64,000 nt of DNA from Tetradesmus obliquus. Lineage: Eukaryota > Chlorophyta > Chlorophyceae > Sphaeropleales > Scenedesmaceae. The position numbers were made by a program, and so were the translations under genes. The notes beneath the pieces are model-generated. The model was not told the DNA's origin. It did no database searches and saw nothing but the letters and a program-made list of their open reading frames with translations. The stretch lies in the NCBI GenBank assembly GCA_030272155.1, contig CP126198.1:5740501-5804500 (forward strand), given 5' to 3'. Position 1 is the first letter of the stretch. Each line of letters begins with the position of its first letter. Shown here in pieces: positions 59,451-64,000 of the stretch.

Positions 59451-59501
59451 TAGCTGGTGTGACCGCTGACGTATTTGTGCTGCAGCTGCCGGATGAAGCC
59501 A

Positions 59502-59536
<35 letters not shown>

Positions 59537-59762
59537 GCAACGGCGCTGCCCTGTGAGCTGCCTGGGTTCAGCGTGGGCGTTGCTGCCAGGGACGGCCAGC
59601 CGCTGCCGCTGCATGGGCTGGGCCAGCTGCAGCTGCAGCTGCTGAGGTGGCAGCCGCCACTGCAGCAGCAGCAGCAGCTGCAGGGTGAGGAGCTAGACCC
59701 AGCCAGCTGCTGGGTGGAAGTGCCGGGCTGCAGTGTGCAGGTGGCGGCCACGCTGCCAGCAG

Positions 59763-59796
<34 letters not shown>

Positions 59797-60319
59797 TGCT
59801 GCTACCGGTGATGAGGCGGAACATGCGGATTACCCAGCAGCAGCAGCAGCAGCAGCAGCCATGGAGCCGGTGTTTGTGGTTGAGCCTGGCTGTGTGGAGC
59901 TGCCGCGGCAGGCAGGGCTGTACAAGCTGGCAGCAGCGTACACGGCGCAGCAGCAGCAGCAGCAGCAGCAGCAGCGTGGCAGGGCGGCACCAGGTGGGTT
60001 GCATTGGGAGGAAGCCGGGCAGGCCCTGCATCCTCGCGGCTAGTGCAGCCAGTATGCCACCTCCTGGCATAGGCAAGGCTGGCTACTTGTCTGTTGTCTT
60101 TACTAGCACCATGAAACACTACATCTACAACAATTCACTGCTGAGCCCCACAACAGCCAGCCAACCCACTCCACCACGCTGCACCTAGTTACCTGCGCTG
60201 TGCTGCCATGCTGCACTGCCTTCCGCTGCCTGCAGGCCCCCTGCTGGCACCGCTGGACATCGGTCCCTTCCTGCTGCTGCCAGCTGCCCCCTGCCGCCTC
60301 GTGAAAGGCAGCGCCTCAA

Positions 60320-60355
<36 letters not shown>

Positions 60356-63300
60356 GTGCAGCTCCCAGCCCGTCAGCCAGGCGGGTTTCTGCAGGCAGGC
60401 GCGGCAAGGGGCCCACCATGCAGCGGCCGCCAGCCGCCGCTGCTGCTGCTGCCAACTCAATCACACCAACAACAGCAGCAGCAGCAGCAGGTGAGGCGAG
60501 TGTGGTGCTGCTGGAGAACGTTGGCAGTGAGCAGTGGCCTGGTGAGGTGCTGACACTGCAGGATGCATGGGGCAACGCCTGCAGCGCTGCTGCTGCACGC
60601 ATAGCAGCAGCAGCAGCAGGAGTGGCAAAGGCTGCAGAAGAGGAGGAGGCAGGCGATGATGCTGTTGCTGGCTTCCTGCCCACGCCTGTGAGGAGCCTAC
60701 TGTCTGCCATTGTGGCGCTGCCAGCAGACAGCAGCAGCCCACAGGGCCAGCCGCCCCCAGCAAAGCGGCTGCGAGCGGCTGACGGCGGCGGCGTGCCTGG
60801 CCCTGGCGCTGCTGCTGCTGCTGCTGGTGGTGGGGAGTGGCGGCTGCAGCTGCAGCTGGCGCAGGGGCAGCGCCCGCGCAGGAGCGATGGATCTGGCAGC
60901 AGCAATCATCATCATCAGCAGCAGCAGCAGCGGCATGTTGTGCTGGAGGCTGCGTTTGACTCTGAAGGCTGCTGCAGGCTGGCGGCTGTGACCCTGGAGA
61001 GCCTGGGTATAGCCAGCACGGGCGAGTTTGCGCTGTATGCTGTTGCGACGAGGGCAGGTGGCGGCAGTGACAAGCAGGTACGTAGACCAGTGCAGTTTTG
61101 CTGCTGGGCTTTGGCTGCTGAGTTAGTTTCTGGGCCTGATGTGCTGCGGTTGCCAGTGCTCAGTAAGGTCGCGTTCGCACACAGCAGCCCTTGTCCTGTG
61201 TTTTGTTCAGGATGCAAGGTCACAGCCACGCATGGTGCTTGCAGCAGCCACCAATAACTGGCTTGGGCATACCGACATGAACAGGTCGCTATAAAGTCCT
61301 CTGACGCCGATGTGTCTCACCTGCTGCTGTGCTGCCTCTGGATGAACCGGACCCTGCCCGGGGCCTGCTGTATTCGCAGCTGCCTGAGCTGCTGCTGGCG
61401 CGCTACCACGTGGAGAACCTGCGCCGCCGTGCAACCCTGGCCACGCAGCGCGAGCAGCTGCACGGAAGGGTCAGCAGCCTGGCCAGCGCCCTGCGCGGTG
61501 CGCAGCAGCGGCTGGAGCAGCAGCAGCAGCAGCGCGACCTGCTGCAGCACCAGCTCGGCGAGGTGCAGCAAGCTTTGGGTGCAGCAGCAGCAGCGGCAGC
61601 CAACTTGCGGGAGGCAGCGCAGCTCGCGGCTCAGCAGGCGCCTGTGCAGAATGCGCCGGCGCGGCCGCTGCCACGCATTGGCCCTCCGCCGCAGATAGCG
61701 CCGCCGCTACATGTCGGGCTGCTGCTACTGCACCCCCGTGTGGTTGTCAACCCTCAGCAGCTGCAGCCTGCGCCGCAGGACCGCATCAACCACCTGCTGG
61801 GCAACAGCAGCGCGCTCGTGCAGCAGTTGATTGAGGCGGGGGATGCATTGGCACCTCTGGTGACACTCGGCGCGGCTGAGTGCCCGGATGTGGCTCGTGC
61901 ACTGGCTGGCTTTGTGGGCCAGCGTGACTTGGCCACTCTGGTGGCTGCAACGCCGGCAGGAGCGCACGCGCTGCGGCAGTGAGTGCATCGCTTGGCAAGC
62001 TCGGGTGCATGCTAGCGTGTATGTGGCGAAGCTGCCTGGGCATGCGTTGCTGGTGCTTGTTAGTTCTACAGATGCTCTGGTTGCAAGTCAGCGCGGCGGA
62101 TGTCAACTCCTGCTTGCAACACAATTGCCGACGTGTGCTGTGGCACAATCGCCTGCTCCTCTGCAGGGCGCGCGTGCCGTGCTTCAACCTGTCTCAGAAC
62201 GAGGCTGGATGGCTCCTCCTGCTGCCAACCCATGCCAACATGTGTTGTTTCCGCATCTGCCTGTACTGCAGGGCGCGCGTGCAGTGCTTCAACCTGTCTC
62301 AGAACGAGGCCGTGCAGTACTTCAACTACGCCCCGCACCTGCACGACCCCAACCAGCAGCGCCGCCAAGCCTCCCTGCAGCACGCGCTACAGCACGCCGG
62401 CCGCGCTGCATGGATGATCCAGCACCCCCAGCAGCTGGTGCCGCCCAGCAGGGACCTTGCGGCGCTGCTGCAGGGCGTGCTGCGCTGGGAGGGCTACCAC
62501 CCCCAGGAGGGCTTTGTGGGCTTTGGCATCAACCTGTTGAGGCTGAGCTCGGAGCAGCTGCGCTTCAGTGTAGCAGTGCGCGGCACGCCGAACAACAACA
62601 ATGGTGAGGCGCGTGGCAGCAGAGCTGCGTCTCTGCTTTGGGGTATGTAGTATCCATGTACAGCTGCTGACGCTGGCTACGAATACGCGGCAGCTTGAGG
62701 CAGTCACGCACGTCTGAATCCAACGTAACGTGGCTGACTACGGGTGCCCGCGTGTTGCTGAGTAGTTTCGCCGCAGCGGAGATGCCCGGCAGGGTGGGCC
62801 CTCAGTCTAGCTGCTTGCAGACGTGCTCAACACATACTGCTTGCACTCCGCATCATTGCCGCATCCTTGGCATTGGCAGCTCCGGCCACCTTTCCTCTTT
62901 TGCTGTGCGTGTGCTGCAGGCGAGCGGCTGCGCTTTGCGCCCAATGCGCCGCCGCTGCGGCTTGGGCTGCGGCACACAATGTGGGCCAAGGCGCTGTCCA
63001 ACCTGCTGCTGTTTGAGAGTGAGGTGGCCATCCAGAGCTTCAGGGAGCGGCTGGGGGCAGCAGGCAGGGCGCTTCCGGGGTGAGTTGCTGCTGGCAGAAG
63101 AAGTTTGGTTGTTGGAAGTACTGGTCGGAGGCCTGCGGCATCACCATCGCTGGCTGCTAATTTCATCTGATTAGCGCTGTGTTCCGCCTGCCTGCCTGCC
63201 AGCCAGCCGGCCTTCTTGCCTGTTTGTGCGCGGCTGCTGGTTCCCTCCGTCGCTGGCTGAGGCTCATTGCGCACATCTGATGAACGCTGACCTCTGCCTG

Positions 63301-63728
63301 CCTGCCTGTCCACCTGCCTGCTCCCCTGCAGCTGGGTGAAGCTCATCGCGCTGGACGGCTCCACCTTCAACATGCTGACACCACATCTAATGATTTCTAT
63401 AGTTTGCCTGCCTGCCTGCCTGCCTCTCTGTGCGCGGCTGCTGTGTCCCTCCGCAGCTGGGTCATGCTCATTGCGCACATGTGGTGATCGCTGCTCTCTG
63501 CCTGCCTGCCTGCTCCCCCGCAGCTGGGTGAAGCTCATCGCGCTGGACGGGTCCACCTTCAACATGCGCGCCATGATGGAGGGCGTGGCCCTGGGCATGC
63601 CAGGCCCGGGCAGCCTCGTGTTTGGCGGCGTGGGCCAGGAGGAGGCGCTGCCCAGCAGGCCGGCGGCGCTGGCGGCAGCAGCAGCAGCAGCGGCGGGCCC
63701 GCTGGATCTGCGGCTGCGGCACGCCATG
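41906..63728 (+). CDS. Giant SMCHD1/GMI1-type GHKL ATPase with SMC hinge (33 exons seen, 3' end outside window)
   Basis: Exons: 41906-42079, 42288-42431, 42682-42810, 43202-43280, 43457-43551, 44068-44167, 44552-44688, 45063-45231, 45737-45986, 46434-46607, 46843-47062, 47320-47405, 47785-47961, 48627-48766, 49555-49781, 50552-50688, 51057-51204, 51604-51726, 51932-52098, 52533-52706, 53213-53584, 54062-54316, 54492-54645, 55162-55265, 55636-55789, 56212-56547, 56894-57272, 58083-59993, 60236-61077, 61380-61978, 62272-62603, 62920-63079, 63524-63728. They sum to 2,951 codons in one frame. Order: ubiquitin-like start (VSVKVVCDGQTSTVLL); GHKL ATPase with N-box EIFDN (116-120), DNGRGMD and GKGAVALLWFG; transducer-like and Ig-like repeats; acidic/Gln-rich region; coiled coil (from about 2520); hinge-like block (LAPLVTLGAAECPDVARALA). 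This order matches SMCHD1 and plant GMI1, which act in chromatin silencing or DNA repair. Exons 8-9 and 11 are the least certain. Confidence 0.8.
42437..42508 (+). repeat. (CAG)24 at the 5' end of intron 2
   Basis: About 24 CAG units start four bases after the donor of exon 2 (GTGCG at 42432), so the run is intronic. Length polymorphism is likely. Confidence 0.85.
43158..43201 (+). repeat. (CTG)n tract forming the exon 4 acceptor
   Basis: About 14 CTG units run without interruption into CTGCAG, and exon 4 (CGG GGC ATG GAC, completing the DNGRGMD motif) starts at 43202. Confidence 0.85.
43961..44112 (+). repeat. Duplicated exon 6 acceptor edge around a CTG run
   Basis: CCGCCAG plus about 40 nt of exon (encoding VTINTRQADRDIG) occurs at 43961-44008 and again at 44061-44112, separated by about eleven CTG units. 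Only the second continues in frame to a donor. Confidence 0.8.
44368..44580 (+). repeat. Duplicated exon 7 acceptor edge around a CTG/CTA run
   Basis: TGTGCAG followed by a frame for VDVYALLD occurs at about 44374-44405 and 44545-44575, with about 110 bp of interrupted CTG between. Exon 7 uses the second (44552). Confidence 0.75.
46296..46482 (+). repeat. Duplicated exon 10 acceptor edge
   Basis: A short CTG run, CAG and about 50 nt encoding QRSKPL and KDSAELCL appear at about 46296-46360 and again at 46420-46482. Only the second continues as exon 10. Confidence 0.75.
47100..47152 (+). repeat. (CAG)n run after exon 11
   Basis: About 18 CAG units. Read through from exon 11 they would encode poly-Gln and then a TGA. 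The donor GTGCGC at 47063 keeps phase with exon 12, so the run is probably intronic. Confidence 0.7.
47692..47784 (+). repeat. (CTG)n tract forming the exon 13 acceptor
   Basis: About 90 bp of CTG with two CCG interruptions, ending in CTGCAG directly before exon 13 (47785). Confidence 0.8.
48262..48690 (+). repeat. Four tandem ~115-bp copies of the exon 14 acceptor edge
   Basis: Units near 48280, 48397, 48508 and 48625 each carry GTGTGCTGC-type intron, GCAG, and about 60 nt encoding KSPAAALLGESPAAYRV with variation. Only the last unit continues into the rest of exon 14 (48627-48766). Confidence 0.85.
48700..49445 (+). repeat. Six to seven decaying copies of the exon 14 donor edge
   Basis: The end of exon 14 (encoding SGTQHRVMLREWTPPWAP) with its donor at 48767 is repeated downstream near 48845, 48950, 49078, 49185, 49308 and 49405. 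The copies are progressively truncated and diverged. All lie in intron 14. Confidence 0.8.
50080..50640 (+). repeat. 119-bp tandem array of the exon 16 acceptor edge
   Basis: CAGGTGCCGGAGCAGCTCAC recurs at 50192, 50311, 50430 and 50549, exactly 119 bp apart and almost identical over the full unit. An older diverged copy starts at 50080. Because 119 is not a multiple of three, reading through the array shifts frame. Exon 16 (50552-50688) uses the last copy, which alone continues into unique coding sequence. Confidence 0.92.
51255..51335 (+). repeat. Duplicate of the exon 17 donor edge
   Basis: A copy of the end of exon 17 (encoding CLSVLPDGMWIPEPLTLKF) with a GT after it lies about 115 bp downstream of the real donor at 51205. 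Confidence 0.8.
52372..52590 (+). repeat. Duplicated exon 20 acceptor edge
   Basis: CTGTCCCCGCAGGCTGGCGC and about 60 nt after it occur at 52383 and at 52521. The first copy hits an in-frame stop (CACTAG) soon after; exon 20 starts in the second (52533). Confidence 0.85.
52650..52985 (+). repeat. Duplicated exon 20 donor edge with CTG runs
   Basis: TTTGTGGCCAGCGGGCCGCC through the donor and a following CTG run occurs at about 52656-52755 and again at 52874-52985. Confidence 0.8.
55851..55930 (+). repeat. 10-bp minisatellite (TGGCAATGAC)8
   Basis: Eight head-to-tail 10-bp units with single-base variants, inside intron 25 shortly after its donor (55790). Confidence 0.9.
56033..56104 (+). repeat. 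(CTG)24 in intron 25
   Basis: About 24 pure CTG units in the intron between exons 25 and 26, the longest CTG run in the window. It is not directly at an acceptor. Confidence 0.9.
57160..57920 (+). repeat. Tandem copies of the exon 27 donor edge
   Basis: The stretch encoding LHFVALDLARCP, then ALSGQQAAWMEAQGVTV, and a GAAG|GTG donor occurs at about 57160-57275, 57410-57535 and 57680-57797. Shorter remnants lie at 57330-57395, 57575-57632 and 57855-57920. The first copy is contiguous with exon 27, whose donor at 57273 keeps phase with exon 28. Confidence 0.8.
58680..58745 (+). other. Candidate SUMO-interaction motif in exon 28
   Basis: Encodes ECIELLDSDSDDEVTIVDD: a hydrophobic IELL core followed by acidic and Ser residues, and a second hydrophobic-acidic string VTIVDD. 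It lies in an acidic, Gln-rich region. VKQEP (about 58470) and IKPDP (about 58620) nearby fit SUMO-acceptor consensus. Function is inferred from motif only. Confidence 0.5.
62160..62315 (+). repeat. Duplicated exon 31 acceptor edge
   Basis: CTGCAGGGCGCGCGTGC and the next ~35 nt (encoding VQCFNLSQNEA) occur at about 62163 and 62266. The exon starts in the second copy (62272). Confidence 0.8.
63230..63580 (+). repeat. Four copies of the exon 33 acceptor edge
   Basis: CAGCTGGGTGAAGCTCATCG with flanking CCTG-rich intron is found near 63329 and 63521. Degraded forms lie near 63245 and 63452. Only the last continues as exon 33; the 63329 copy still encodes WVKLIALDGSTFNM before leaving the frame. 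Confidence 0.8.
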
Positions 63729-64000
63729 GTGAGATGCCGTGGGGTTGCTGCTATGAGGCAGTGCGGCTGTTTGTTATGGTGTGGTGCGGTGAGCCAGCTG
63801 CCTGGCGGTGCCTTGAACGGCAGGGGATGGGAGAGGCTGCTGCTGAAGATCTTGCCTGATTATGTGTTCCATGCACCCCTGCTCAACACGTTGGCTCCAG
63901 CTATACTCATCAACTGCGGAAAAAGCAACACTGTTTATGCATTAGTGCAAACTAAGTACAAGCAATTCGTTCTTATACAAGCATTGGAGATGCTAGCAAT
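63729..64000. other. Last 272 bp: intron of the giant gene, no exon recognised
   Basis: Starts with the donor GTGAGA after exon 33. AT content rises towards the edge. No acceptor with a matching open frame was identified, so the remainder of the gene lies to the right. Confidence 0.5.

Noticed and set aside
1-64000. tRNA or rRNA genes
   Set aside because: I looked for T-loop (GTTCGANTC-like) and cloverleaf patterns and for conserved rRNA blocks by eye and found none. A covariance-model scan would be decisive.

Overview
The window is nuclear DNA of a green alga, most likely a chlorophycean relative of Chlamydomonas or Scenedesmus. It is GC-rich, dense in introns, and has long CTG/CAG runs. 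It encodes a Rubisco activase whose transit peptide and core closely resemble the Chlamydomonas protein. No gene is bacterial, and I see no rRNA, tRNA, CRISPR array or intact transposon. Exon models were read by eye from splice signals, conserved protein blocks and phase. Six models keep one open frame through every junction.

Layout. 1-626 (-): 5' part of an F-box/leucine-rich protein, cut by the left edge. 2094-6957 (-): Ala/Gln-rich, probably nuclear protein of unknown function, 8 exons. 7547-15984 (-): SMPD4-type (neutral sphingomyelinase 3 family) protein, 16 exons. 17575-20563 (-): plastid-targeted protein of five tandem SAP-like modules, 5 exons. 22699-28730 (-): Rubisco activase fused to five modules of the same family, 11 exons. 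31493-35776 (+): V-ATPase subunit C, 7 exons. 37218-40247 (+): near-identical inverted copy of the stand-alone module protein. 41906 to beyond the right edge (+): giant SMCHD1/GMI1-type GHKL ATPase with SMC hinge, at least 33 exons and about 2,950 codons.

The most interesting system is the activase locus. Two stand-alone, plastid-targeted copies of a five-module repeat protein flank a Rubisco activase that carries the same five-module array as a roughly 700-residue C-terminal extension. Low-complexity linkers between modules carry recurring Trp-Arg and GDRW motifs. I infer a chloroplast scaffold that gathers Rubisco and its activase, possibly in the pyrenoid. This resembles EPYC1-type linkers, or the SSU-like tail of cyanobacterial activases, in logic but not in sequence.

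A second theme is how introns grow here. Many introns hold partial tandem copies of the edge of the neighbouring exon, including its splice site: 3' splice site copies upstream of an exon, 5' splice site copies downstream. Many 3' splice sites are preceded by (CTG)n instead of an ordinary pyrimidine tract. Introns inside the module genes hold about 22-bp minisatellites built on the acceptor-like string TTGCAGGA.
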